From contig JABYQU010000033.1 in assembly GCA_022264855.1 (NCBI GenBank), positions 248,001 through 312,000 on the forward strand: a stretch of DNA of 64,000 bases, read 5' to 3'. Below are positions 1 through 10,960 of this stretch, one piece after another. Both the position numbers and the translations under genes were made by a program. Positions within the stretch are counted from its first letter, which is position 1. The number at the start of each line of letters is the position of its first letter. Under the pieces are notes generated by a model, which saw only the letters and a program-made list of their open reading frames with translations, was not told where the DNA came from and made no database searches. The DNA is from Lenzites betulinus. Lineage: Eukaryota > Basidiomycota > Agaricomycetes > Polyporales > Polyporaceae.

Positions 1-1492
1 GAGAGCAGGACGGGCTGAGGGAGTCGCCTCCGCCCACAATTCTAACACTCACTCGCTCAGACCCCGGAACCCTAGACCCTCCCCGCCTTGTGCTCCCCCG
101 CCCCATAACCGCTAAACAGCTTGCATCTCAAGACACACTGCTGATATATCGTGATATGTACAGGTTCCGTTCCACCGCACACACCTCAACACCGCTGAGC
201 GACGGAAGGGCGCAGAAGGTGGTCCGTGCTCCCGCGGCCGTCTCACAGCGCGCGGTGTCCTGGGGTCCCGGCGCGTGTTGCCATTCCAGACTCTCGCTGC
301 CTCGGTCTTCTGCGTGAACTCCTCCCGCAATACAACATATCCCGCAACAAATACCAGAGAACGACATGGATTTACCCAACGCACGCTCTGCCTCACGCAG
401 CCACGGACCGCGCCTCTTCCCAATGTCTAACCACACGACAACTGTGTGGTGCCCCCCACCACCAGCCTCAACCAAACAACCTCGTGGATATACAGACACC
501 TCAGCCGCTTTCGACACGCAAGTTATGCGCTCGGTATGCACAAGTTGCGGAATGGCTGTCGAGATGGCAGGTACCCGCTCAGTGGAACCCGACGCTCCGC
601 GAGCACCGCAAACACCGCTCCGAGGCCCACGCTGATACCCCTCGCCCATCGTGTTTTGCCCTCCAGGCCTCGCACATGCGCCAGCCCTCGCAACGGAAGG
701 ATGGCCGCAGGCCAGACAGGTCGACAGGCGCACTGCTCAGCCGTCTGTAAAACTCATTAATGTATTATGCGTCGTGACTAAACATCGCAGTATACCATAC
801 TCATCAACACAACATTTTGCAGCCCGCCCGCTCACGCCCTCCACACCTCCTTCTCCTTGCCCTTCCCGCCGCCCGCGCCCGGCGCGTCCTTCTTGTCCAG
901 CTCGCGGCCCCAGCCAACGAGCACGCCCTGCTCGAGCGTCGTCTCCCACAGCGCGACCTTCGCGCGCTCCACCTCCCGCGCGAGCGCCGCGCGCATCGCC
1001 CGCGCCCGCTCCAGCACCGCGCGCCGGTCCTGCTTCCCGGTGGCTGTCGTCGCCCCGAGCGCGATCCCGTTGCCCGTGCCCGGGATCGCCTTCGCCTTGC
1101 CCTTCCCGCGCGCCGTGCGCGCAGTTGCGGTTGCGGTTGCGCTCGGGGGCTGTGCGGCGACGGCTGGCGTGGGCGGGACCTCGGTGTGCGCGACGAACAT
1201 CAGCGGCGAGCCTTGCGAGGATATCGCAGTCGCGGTGGACGCCGGGGCACACGGCACCGGGATCATCGGCGTCTGCGATGTGGAAGCAACAGGCTGGGAA
1301 GCATGGGGATCCGGACGGGTTTCTTGTGGCGCAGACAACTCGCGTTGAGCGGCAGGCGTCTTGCACTGCACGTCACCGCCGGCACTGAGGTCGGGCAGAT
1401 CCGCCGTCGCTTCGCGGGCGGTAGACGGGGGAAACGCCGGCTGGCCGTCGAGGAGGTTCGTGGTCGACTGGCGGAGCACGTCCTCCCACGCG
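1..1492. repeat. Left copy of a 1,492-bp direct repeat
   Basis: Positions 1-1492 match 6368-7859 at an offset of 6,367 bases; every stretch and translated frame I compared is identical. The match breaks at 1492/1493: the right copy continues into the complete gene, whereas the left copy enters unrelated sequence. The left limit cannot be set because the window starts inside the repeat. It contains the last 661 bp of the gene at 7199-10033 plus about 830 bp of its downstream DNA. It is not a typical LTR pair, because no gag/pol-like ORF lies between the copies. It is either a recent segmental duplication or an assembly artefact. Confidence 0.93.
832..1492 (-). pseudogene. 3' fragment of the 944-codon gene, truncated by duplication
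   Basis: Read on the minus strand, this segment encodes the same last ~220 codons and stop as the gene at 7199-10033 (about residues 725-944 of 944). The reading frame is cut at 1492/1493, where it joins unrelated sequence. No start codon, promoter or upstream coding sequence of the parent gene is present, so it is a dead gene fragment rather than a second gene. The nucleotide identity to the parent implies very recent origin or an assembly duplicate. Confidence 0.85.
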
Positions 1493-4400
1493 ATGGGTGG
1501 ATCTCAGGGGGGGATCTGCGGGGCGGACTCATGGCCGATCTCCCTGATGGAATGACTGACTCTGCGTCGAGTGGGGGGTCATATTCATGGGTCCAACGGG
1601 GGTCCGAGTCTTATTCATGGGTCCAGGGGGGTCGTACTCTGTGGGCGTGGTCGGCCGTGGAGTGGCATTCTGTCGCAGGTCGAGCAGGCAGTCTCACTGT
1701 GTCAAACGGGCCATGAGTGAGATAGACTGCATTCCGAGCGTGTCTTACTGCTACAGGTACTGGCGGCCAGCCGCTCTCGTCGTCGCGCAGTGGAACAGGA
1801 AAAGATACGGGCGTCTAGTCTAGCACAGCTCTCTCGTATACACAAGTCCCGATCCGCGTCTCGGGTCTTTCCTCTGCACCCCGATGTGCACGCGCATCCT
1901 GCTCTCCACCTGCTCGCCCCTCGTTCTCCCGCCGTGGACGCCTTCTGACGACACCCTCGATGGGCCAAGTGCACAGTCGCACAGCCGCGGCACGCCCGCC
2001 GGACAGTGCGAGTGCATGCGACACCAGACCTGCCGTGGACGCTCCCATTCTGTGCCAAAAAATACCACGCAAATGGGAGAGATGCCCGCCACATTATACC
2101 GGCCAACCGACGCCGCCGCAGGACCATCCAACACGTCCGGGCGACAGTCGTGCGTTCGCCGTCCCGACGCACTCGGGCGCCTATACGAACGGAACGCGAC
2201 TTCCTCCTCGGCCGTCGAAGCACGAGGTGCGTCCGCGCCAGGTCCTCCGGGAATCGACGCGCACTCCCACGGTACGCCCTGTGAGTACCTAGTCGCTCTG
2301 CGTGCTCCCGGAGCGCCCCCGCCTGCCCAAACGGCGGTGTGTCGACGCACGCGACGCGCCGCCGCTCGGGAGGCTCGAACGCATGCCGCTAGGCGTCTGA
2401 AAGAAGCGTCAGTGCTTTCCGCGGGCGGGAGAACGACGGCGCGCCAATGAGCTACCGACTACGCACCTATGACAGTACCGACTGCCCACTTGTACCGCGC
2501 CTGCTCGAACGCTGCCGAGTCGTCAGAGCGTATCGAGTGCTCACCTCGCCGGTGCTCCCGCCAGTCAAACCACGACGGCTTCTCGACGCGACGTCTGCCG
2601 TTGCACTGTCCGCGGCCGCCCATTTCCCATGTAGTCGGCCTTCAAATGCTCACCCATGTTCTCGCCCGCCCCGCCGTCCTGCGTTGCTCCCGGACGCGTC
2701 GCCGCTTTCTTCTTGCGCGGGGGGAGAGGGTGCTAACCCGTGCGTTGACGACTTCGCCCGCCGGGGTCCTGCCGCTCCGCCGGCACGGTACAGCACCTTG
2801 AGTGGGTCGATTCGGGGTGCGGATGCGGGAGCGACAGAACGAGCACAGTCTGGGAGGCGGACAAGCGTGCGCTGGCGTGTGCCGAGTGCCATTAAGAGGC
2901 ACCGCGTCCGGCCGCCGGCGTGTGCTGTGCCGCCCCGTTTCTGCGGACCCACAGGCATTTGTGGCGGCTGATAGGCGCATCTGGGGCACGGTAGGTGGTA
3001 TCCCAGCAGCGCGGCTGCAGTAAGCGACGACCGCCGCGCGGCCAGGTCAATTTGTTTTGTTATTGCCGTGGCATGCGCCTGACGTCCGCACTGTTTCAGG
3101 CTCGTGTCCGCCCATCTCGGGCTGCGCCAGCGGCCTCGGACTTCCATCTATGGCACCTCGCCAGTCGCACACCTATTTGGACGGCACCACCGGACCCCCG
3201 CGGTCCCCTACAACATCTATTCGCCCACATTACTTGTCATGCGCGCGCTCCCAGACTGCCTCCGTGGTACGCTCCGGGCTGCCCGCGCGCGCAACCGCCG
3301 ATCGCTGCGCTCCGTGGCGAGCTGGTGGACGCACTCGTTGGCGGCTGGGAATGCATCCCAAGAGCGCGGTCGTACATAGCGGCAATATATTTATTCAGAC
3401 GGGACGATCGCGCGTGTTTCGTACCGACGAGTGCATCAATCCGACTTGCCGTTATCCTAGCCACACGTCAAAACTCTCTTTGTGCACCCTGTGTACTGTC
3501 CCGCGTCCGCCAGTGTAGGGCTCGCCGCACGAAAATAAATATATTGCGCTACGTACGGTGTCGTACATGAGGCCGCGCATCCGCCCGCATCTAAATGGAA
3601 ATGACTCGGAGATCCAGCCCGCCAGGGGACGACTGCTACGCCGTGCACCCATCTCCCGACGCCAGCCGCGAGTCCCAATACTAATAACGACGGCGTAACG
3701 AGCGCCCGCCGCACGCTAAGCCCGAGCTTGCTCCGTTCCGCGGCGCGGCGGTCCCCTGGCTGAAACAGACTCGCGTCGCAGGCCCCGCCGATGCCGTGGC
3801 GTGCGCCCGTTGGACGGCCGTGCGCACAGGGCCCAGCGATCTGGGGTGCGGCCGTGGTGAACGCGGCGCACAGGGCGTCGGAATTTCGAAATCCGCAAGC
3901 GAACCTGTGGCCCGACATCACGCGCGGCATAAGTAGCAGCTCGGCGGCAGGACGGCGCATTCGGATCGGGCTCACCGTGACCTTCGTTCCCTGTGCCAGT
4001 TCACGGGACGCGCGCCCGCTGCAGGTGAGGACTGAGCTGCGCGCCATCGCGATACTGTGTGCACACTGACACTCCGCCCACAGAGCGCGTCGGCGTGCGC
4101 CCTCCGCGTCGCTGCGGCGCACGTCGACGAACGCTATCCCGCTGCTCGCTCGCGTGGTTGACACGCCCGCCGCCAGTCTGCTGCGTACGCGGCACCGCCG
4201 CACTTCTGCCAGTGCCTGCCCCCCGGCCGCAGGACGTGCAGAGGCGAGCCTGCGCTTTCGAGCACGGCCGCTGTTGGGAGGACCAGCGGCGGGCATCCTG
4301 CGTCAAACGGTGAGCGGCCTCCGTGCGCGATTCGCATGCGCTCACCTCCCTGATGCCGTCGCACAGCGGCTCCCGACGGCCCAGGCGCGACATCGGTGGC

Positions 4401-6367
4401 GACGGGGTGGCCTGGCGCGTGCGTCGATAGAATCGGGACGGGTGCCCGGCGGAGCGACGCCGTCTGGGGCTGGCGGGCGAGGCGGGCGGGGCGGAGTGAG
4501 CCTCTTCTGTCGCGGGCGTTGCGTGCATCTGCGCCGCTGCTGGCGGCAGCCGTCGCCGGTGCGCGTCGTCTCGAGGTGTTGTCGCCAACGATGAGGGACA
4601 GCCGTGCCGCCTCGCGTTCCACCGTCACTTGCAGAGTGAGGCTGTCGTCGTCGGGGCCGGTCCTCTGCACACAGTGGTGTGTGCACCACCGAGAGCGCAC
4701 CGACGCCGTTCTCCGCGCGCTGGGAGACGCCGCGGTGCGCCGCCACTGGTTCGCGTCCATGGGACCCGAGGTCTTGATCGTACAGCGTCCACGATCGCCC
4801 AGCGCAGGGCGTCCATGCATGCCAAGTGGCGCTGCGCAGAGATACACGCTCGCGGCGGCGCCGACGCGTCTCTACGCGCACTCCCGAAGTCGTCCAAGGG
4901 AGCGGCGCCCATTTCTACACCGATCACGCTGAAACTCGGTACGCGCACGCGAGACGTGCCAGCGAGGGGACGCACCGAGTCTCGCGCCAGGCGGACAGAC
5001 GGAGGGCCGACGGTCGGCGATCTCCCGCGCCAGGCGCGCGAAAACGCACGAAATGACGCGTTTCGCGCCCTCGTCCTATCGCGCTGCGACTTCGCGTGTG
5101 CATTCGCTGTGTTCGGGCGACGGTACATGCAGAGTGGCGTGGCGATCCGCGGCGGCGCCCGCCGCGTGTGCGCGATTCTCTCTGTGTGTCCATGAAACGG
5201 CGCCAGATGGGCGCATTTCTCGTCCCCTCCGTTCGCGCTGGATTTCGGCGTGTGTATGCGCCCGGGTGCGCGGACTCTGCCGTCGAGCACGCGTGGCCGT
5301 CCGGGCGCCGTCGAGGGAGGAGGGCGCCGTGTTGTCCCCGGGGCATGGGCCCCTCCCGGGTCGCTGTCTGCGCCGTCGCCGCCGCCGGGTCCCATCCCCG
5401 CCGAGGGGGCGCGGCTGTGGTTCGCCGCCAACGCGCTCGCGGCGCCGCGCGGGGTGCTGCCGCGGGTGCTGTGCCTGTTTTCCGCATCGGCGACGTCGAA
5501 AATGGGCGGCCGCGCGCGCAGTTTGCAGCCGGCGCGGGTGGGAGCTGGGACGCACCTGAGACGAGATCGAGACGGTGTCCGCACTGTCGGTGCGCGCTCG
5601 AGGCGGGCGCCACATGGGAGAGTGCGGGGGGCGAGGTTGGCAGGCATGTCGCTGTTGATAGCGCAATGTCCTGCGCGCGGAACGACCACGGCGTGCTCGT
5701 CGTCGCGGGGGTGTGCTCGGACGAGCACGTGTTGCGTGCCCACGGCGCTGTGGGCGGCGGCATCGAGAGCGGCACTTGGGAGGTTGGGGATGGGAGGCGG
5801 CTTGCAGCCGATGTCCATGGCCCGCGTGGCTCTCTGTTCGCGGCGGAAACGCGAGCCGCCTGCTCGCACAGCAACAGCCAGCGCGTAGGTGCTAGAACAC
5901 GGGCACGGTGAGGGCATTTCACATGGAGGGCTGGGTGAGAACGTACGCGGCGCGAAGTGCGCGTAGCGAGCATGTAATGATGCAGGCGCCTGCGCGCTCG
6001 TAGTGTATGCTAATACTAGCTAAGACGAAACTATGGCAGCCGTCGGCAGAGTGCTCCAATGTGCGGGTGCTCACTGCGCACACGGCGGCGGGCTGGGACT
6101 CGGGGCGCCAGACGCGGGACTGGCATCGTGAATGCGCTACAAGGGCGCAGTGCACGGAGGATCGCCGCTGCAGGACACGGGCACAGAGGCCAAGCGGGCG
6201 CGGGGCAGGGCGGGCGGAGGGCAGACAGGCGCAGACGAGCAGAGATCGAAGGGACGCGAGTGGCGGACAGGTGCAGAGAGCAGCCAGGCAGCGGGGCGGC
6301 GGGCGAGTGCAGGACGGGCGATCGAGAGCAGGACAGGCGATCGAGGCGAGAGCAGACGGGCTGAGGC
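1493..6367. other. 4.9-kb GC-rich spacer with no recognisable gene
   Basis: All six frames contain open stretches up to about 430 codons, but these are low-complexity Arg/Ala/Pro/Gly-rich translations that overlap in several frames at once, as expected in GC-rich non-coding DNA. I found no reverse transcriptase, integrase, transposase or other domain signature, and no run of short introns joining conserved exons. It may be unique intergenic DNA, decayed repeat DNA or an inserted segment. Confidence 0.5.
1572..1640. repeat. Imperfect short tandem repeat
   Basis: Two imperfect copies of about 30 bp share the core attcatgggtcca and are separated by G runs followed by gtc. A third partial copy begins at about 1626. 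It lies just inside the spacer, about 80 bp from the break of the left duplicate. Confidence 0.5.
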
Positions 6368-6388
6368 GAGAGCAGGACGGGCTGAGGG
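6296..6388. repeat. GA/GC-rich imperfect tandem repeats at the duplication edge
   Basis: Repeated units of about 20-22 bp resemble gagagcaggacaggcgatcg and gcgagagcaggacgggctga. The first visible base of the right duplicate (6368) lies within this array, so the array may mark the recombination point. Confidence 0.6.
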
Positions 6389-7859
6389 AGTCGCCTCCGC
6401 CCACAATTCTAACACTCACTCGCTCAGACCCCGGAACCCTAGACCCTCCCCGCCTTGTGCTCCCCCGCCCCATAACCGCTAAACAGCTTGCATCTCAAGA
6501 CACACTGCTGATATATCGTGATATGTACAGGTTCCGTTCCACCGCACACACCTCAACACCGCTGAGCGACGGAAGGGCGCAGAAGGTGGTCCGTGCTCCC
6601 GCGGCCGTCTCACAGCGCGCGGTGTCCTGGGGTCCCGGCGCGTGTTGCCATTCCAGACTCTCGCTGCCTCGGTCTTCTGCGTGAACTCCTCCCGCAATAC
6701 AACATATCCCGCAACAAATACCAGAGAACGACATGGATTTACCCAACGCACGCTCTGCCTCACGCAGCCACGGACCGCGCCTCTTCCCAATGTCTAACCA
6801 CACGACAACTGTGTGGTGCCCCCCACCACCAGCCTCAACCAAACAACCTCGTGGATATACAGACACCTCAGCCGCTTTCGACACGCAAGTTATGCGCTCG
6901 GTATGCACAAGTTGCGGAATGGCTGTCGAGATGGCAGGTACCCGCTCAGTGGAACCCGACGCTCCGCGAGCACCGCAAACACCGCTCCGAGGCCCACGCT
7001 GATACCCCTCGCCCATCGTGTTTTGCCCTCCAGGCCTCGCACATGCGCCAGCCCTCGCAACGGAAGGATGGCCGCAGGCCAGACAGGTCGACAGGCGCAC
7101 TGCTCAGCCGTCTGTAAAACTCATTAATGTATTATGCGTCGTGACTAAACATCGCAGTATACCATACTCATCAACACAACATTTTGCAGCCCGCCCGCTC
7201 ACGCCCTCCACACCTCCTTCTCCTTGCCCTTCCCGCCGCCCGCGCCCGGCGCGTCCTTCTTGTCCAGCTCGCGGCCCCAGCCAACGAGCACGCCCTGCTC
7301 GAGCGTCGTCTCCCACAGCGCGACCTTCGCGCGCTCCACCTCCCGCGCGAGCGCCGCGCGCATCGCCCGCGCCCGCTCCAGCACCGCGCGCCGGTCCTGC
7401 TTCCCGGTGGCTGTCGTCGCCCCGAGCGCGATCCCGTTGCCCGTGCCCGGGATCGCCTTCGCCTTGCCCTTCCCGCGCGCCGTGCGCGCAGTTGCGGTTG
7501 CGGTTGCGCTCGGGGGCTGTGCGGCGACGGCTGGCGTGGGCGGGACCTCGGTGTGCGCGACGAACATCAGCGGCGAGCCTTGCGAGGATATCGCAGTCGC
7601 GGTGGACGCCGGGGCACACGGCACCGGGATCATCGGCGTCTGCGATGTGGAAGCAACAGGCTGGGAAGCATGGGGATCCGGACGGGTTTCTTGTGGCGCA
7701 GACAACTCGCGTTGAGCGGCAGGCGTCTTGCACTGCACGTCACCGCCGGCACTGAGGTCGGGCAGATCCGCCGTCGCTTCGCGGGCGGTAGACGGGGGAA
7801 ACGCCGGCTGGCCGTCGAGGAGGTTCGTGGTCGACTGGCGGAGCACGTCCTCCCACGCG
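6368..7859. repeat. Right copy of the 1,492-bp direct repeat
   Basis: This is the partner of 1-1492 at an offset of 6,367. Its right end lies inside the reading frame of the intact gene at 7199-10033, so this is the ancestral location and the left copy is derived. Its left end abuts imperfect tandem repeats built on a gagagcaggacgggctgag-like unit (about 6296-6388), a plausible place for the rearrangement to have started. Confidence 0.93.
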
Positions 7860-10033
7860 TCCATGTTGAGGTCCATCGCGCTGTCGATGGCCAGGTCCGC
7901 GTCCATCGCCGCGAGCTCGTTCAGCAGCTTCATTCCCGCTTCCATGTCCCGCGAGTCCGGCACGCTCCAGTCCCACGAGGGAGTAGCTGGTCCCGGATCC
8001 CCATCCCGGTCCGCGGTGTCCGCGAGCGAGGTGACGGTGATGCTTGGGGAGTCGACCAGAGAAGGGGTAGGAGGTAGGAGGTTTGTTGGGGACGTCGCGT
8101 GACCGACTTCACTCGCGCTGACCTGCACTGTCGATGCGGTGCAGCCTGTGGCTGGGGACGTAACAAGTGTTGCTGCGGATTTGGCCTCATCGTGGGACGG
8201 CCCCTCAGCAGAGCCTGAGGCTGACGATGATGCCAGATTGGTGTCTGTCAAAAGCTCGACTTGCATGCCCAGGAGCGCAGGATCAATCAAGTCATCCGAA
8301 ATCTGCATCGATCCTTCATGGGCGGAGTCCGTCGTCGACGGCGTAGGGGCAGGGGCAGAATGGGAAGTGGCAGTCGCGGGCGTGATTAGGGATGCCCCCG
8401 TGCCGACACTCGTGTCATTCGGATCGCCAGGCGGGAACGTGGTGAGCGTCGCTAGCCAATCGTCGAAAAACGCTTGCGTGCTTTCATCCAGTGCAGGCGA
8501 AAACGTGGTGGATGGGAGGGTAGATGATGTGCTAACGTCGGCAGACGTATTTGTCGACTGTTTGGGGAGTAAGGCTGGTCCAGGTGATCCCTGCTGCTGG
8601 TACTGCGCGGCAAGAAGTGATTCCACGAGATGGTCAAACGCGTTCAAGGGTTGATTGGTAGGTGTCTGGAACTGTGGCGGGGGCGCAGCGGCAGCAGGGG
8701 CCTGAGGTAGCCCATGTGGGTCCGTGTATGCGTCACTCCGAGGGGTGTCCGGGTGCGAGGTCAAGCCCCGAGGGAAAGCGGCTTGCGAGTGTGATTGTAC
8801 AGGTGCAGGCGGCGCAGACTGACCACGTTCCAGGCCATAGTATAGAGTCGCCGGGCGGTAGTACTTGAGGACTGTGGGGACTGGGGCTGCTGGCTGCACG
8901 TGCTGCTGATACCACGACTTCGTCGCCGCCTTTCGAGCCGCGTTCTGGACGAGTTGAACCAGGTCCTTGAGGAGCTGTCTTCCCCGTTCTCGCTCCCATA
9001 CGGCCCGATAGTTTTCTGGACCCTGACCCTCTTGAAATGGATACGGCACGTCCCAGTCCGCTGCGCCTGCAGGCACGGCGTTCAGCTTCCGACGCTTTAA
9101 GGGCGGAGCGCCGGAGGAACTGGACGGACGGCTGTCGCTGGTGGTAGCGGTGTGGGTCGGTGTGGATGCTTGGCCTTGAGAGGGACTCTGGTACATGGGG
9201 TAGGGGTAGGGGTATGGGTAGTGGGGGTAGCCAGGAGGTGCAGACGCTAGGGAAGGGGCGCTGGGAGCGAGAAGCCGAAGCAAGGAGACAACGACAGGGA
9301 AGATATTCTTCTGTTTCAAGAGTGTACGAAGAATCTGTTCACTGGTAGGCGGAGGCAGCTGAGACGGGTCCGATGGGATGGAATGCGTCGGCCGCTTCCC
9401 TATACAGGGTTGCTGCGCGACCTCCGGCTCATCCTCGACGACGATTGGATTCGTTGCCGTAGCCCCCCGCGTATGTCGGATTTTGGAGAGATTTGCAGGG
9501 TGGACCCCACTAACCATTCCGGCCAAGCCAAGGAGCGCCTGCTGATTCCGCAGAAAATTAGGCGGAGTAGGCTCGTCCGCAGATGGGAGGGAGATAGGCG
9601 GAGGGGTAGGTTTTGGCGTAGAGGACTTCGCCCTCTTACCCTTACGTGCCTTCCGAGGAGGGGCGGCGGATCGCGCGGCACGAAACAGCCCCGGACTACT
9701 CCGTCTTGAGAAGGACGCGTTATGGGGTCGAGGCCGCTCTCCGGACTGGGACACGGCAGCTGGTGTGTATGGGAACCAGGACTGGCTCGGTGCGGATGCG
9801 CTCGCACTCAATGGCAAAGACGCTGGCGGATTGGTGGGTAGTTCAGCGACAAGGTGGGAACCAGGAAGTGCAAGAGGCCCCACGTTTTGTGCAGAACCAG
9901 AACCGCCAGGTAAGGCTAACGGTGATGGTGACCTACCTCTCGCCGGGGACGATGGAGGAGAGCCAAACAGCGAGCCGTCATCGTCGCCGTCGTCGGATCC
10001 AGTTGTAACGGGTAGGGATGGAATGTCTGACAT
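7199..10033 (-). CDS. Hypothetical Ser/Pro/Ala-rich protein, 944 aa, intronless
   Basis: A single uninterrupted ORF of 944 codons starts at ATG 10033. I do not recognise a family. The N-terminus is acidic (DDGDDDG near residues 14-20). A basic cluster, RKARKGKRAK at about 127-136, resembles a nuclear localisation signal. PIVVEDEPE at about 196-204 resembles a SUMO-interacting motif (hydrophobic core followed by acids). A Tyr-Pro-rich run in the middle (YPHYPYPYPYPMY) is encoded by a short tandem repeat near 9190-9240. The rest is Ser/Thr/Pro/Gln-rich and probably disordered, and the last ~60 residues are Lys/Gly-rich. A nuclear regulatory protein is a guess only. It is transcribed away from the RhoGEF gene across a 927-bp gap. 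Its last ~220 codons are duplicated at 832-1492. Confidence 0.75.
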   Translation of the reverse strand: MSDIPSLPVTTGSDDGDDDGSLFGSPPSSPARGRSPSPLALPGGSGSAQNVGPLALPGSHLVAELPTNPPASLPLSASASAPSQSWFPYTPAAVSQSGERPRPHNASFSRRSSPGLFRAARSAAPPRKARKGKRAKSSTPKPTPPPISLPSADEPTPPNFLRNQQALLGLAGMVSGVHPANLSKIRHTRGATATNPIVVEDEPEVAQQPCIGKRPTHSIPSDPSQLPPPTSEQILRTLLKQKNIFPVVVSLLRLLAPSAPSLASAPPGYPHYPYPYPYPMYQSPSQGQASTPTHTATTSDSRPSSSSGAPPLKRRKLNAVPAGAADWDVPYPFQEGQGPENYRAVWERERGRQLLKDLVQLVQNAARKAATKSWYQQHVQPAAPVPTVLKYYRPATLYYGLERGQSAPPAPVQSHSQAAFPRGLTSHPDTPRSDAYTDPHGLPQAPAAAAPPPQFQTPTNQPLNAFDHLVESLLAAQYQQQGSPGPALLPKQSTNTSADVSTSSTLPSTTFSPALDESTQAFFDDWLATLTTFPPGDPNDTSVGTGASLITPATATSHSAPAPTPSTTDSAHEGSMQISDDLIDPALLGMQVELLTDTNLASSSASGSAEGPSHDEAKSAATLVTSPATGCTASTVQVSASEVGHATSPTNLLPPTPSLVDSPSITVTSLADTADRDGDPGPATPSWDWSVPDSRDMEAGMKLLNELAAMDADLAIDSAMDLNMDAWEDVLRQSTTNLLDGQPAFPPSTAREATADLPDLSAGGDVQCKTPAAQRELSAPQETRPDPHASQPVASTSQTPMIPVPCAPASTATAISSQGSPLMFVAHTEVPPTPAVAAQPPSATATATARTARGKGKAKAIPGTGNGIALGATTATGKQDRRAVLERARAMRAALAREVERAKVALWETTLEQGVLVGWGRELDKKDAPGAGGGKGKEKEVWRA

Positions 10034-10960
10034 AGCACTGTACAGGGGATTTGAATGCTTTAGCAGATGTTGAGGGCAGCGTATTTGAGCAGTAGTACCT
10101 CGTGTGAGTGCTATCGATTGTTGAGAACCAGACAGTTTATAGAATATGTGAGCCAGGTTGAATCACGGTTGGTCGCACAGCGGAGAGCCAGTATAAACGC
10201 CAAAAAGCGCCAGAGACTAGCACGGTCTCCGAGCGACGGTAGGAGCTGGGCGTATGGCGGGCGAAGGAGGGGGTATCTGGGTTGAAGAGGATGAAGGGCG
10301 AGAGCAAAACTTGCGCCGTGCGGCGAAACGGCCGAGTGCATAGCGCCGGCGGTGTCATTTTCCAATAGAACTCCGATAACAGCAGTGTCATCGGGGATTG
10401 AAGCTGCCTTTTAATAGTGGCAGGTAAGAATCAGCGGTGTTCAAAAGCTGCCGATGATTCAGAACAGCTCGGGCTCAGGCTGCACCTGGCTGCACATGTT
10501 GTACACACGCATGCATCTTCACGACTTTCTTGCCGGTATCAGAGTGCTGTCCCCTATGAACCACCTCTTGCGATCTAGGGTGTTGGGCTTGCTCATTTGA
10601 GAAAATTCGCCACGGGAATGCAGCCGCTTACATACAATGAGTTTAAGCAGCTCTCCCGCAGGCCACCATCCGGCGTGTGATTTGGCCGAGCTGCCTCCTT
10701 TGGCTCAGGCTCCGACTCATTCAGCAGACCAATCAAGCACTTTAACGCGTCGCCCACCACAGCGTTGAGAAGAGACTGTACGACTTCAGAAGATCGTGCG
10801 TGGTTATATCGTGAGCGCGTGCCTGGCTGTGTAGAACCGGACCGTTATCGGAGGAAAAGGTGCGTCATGGCCGTTGTCCTGGTCCACATTAATGTGCTGA
10901 GCCTCATCCGCAATTATAGGCTAGCGCTGCTCTTCAGCTGTTCTCGTCCTCGGTAGACCC
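10034..10960. other. Divergent intergenic region, no gene seen
   Basis: This separates the start codons of the 944-aa gene (-) and the RhoGEF gene (+) and so should hold both promoters. No ORF or RNA gene is supported. Confidence 0.5.

Noticed and set aside
61..85. ccctagaccc-like sequence as a telomere repeat
   Set aside because: No tandem TTAGGG/CCCTAA array is present.
3457..4296. 279-codon open frame on the minus strand
   Set aside because: No recognisable motif, and competing frames on the other strand cover the same DNA.
4625..5917. 430-codon open frame on the minus strand
   Set aside because: Arg/Pro/Ala-rich, overlapped by similarly long frames in other phases, no domain; consistent with GC-rich non-coding DNA.
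1..7859. LTR retrotransposon with 1.49-kb LTRs
   Set aside because: The repeats contain the coding 3' end of a host gene and the interior has no gag, protease, reverse transcriptase or integrase signal.
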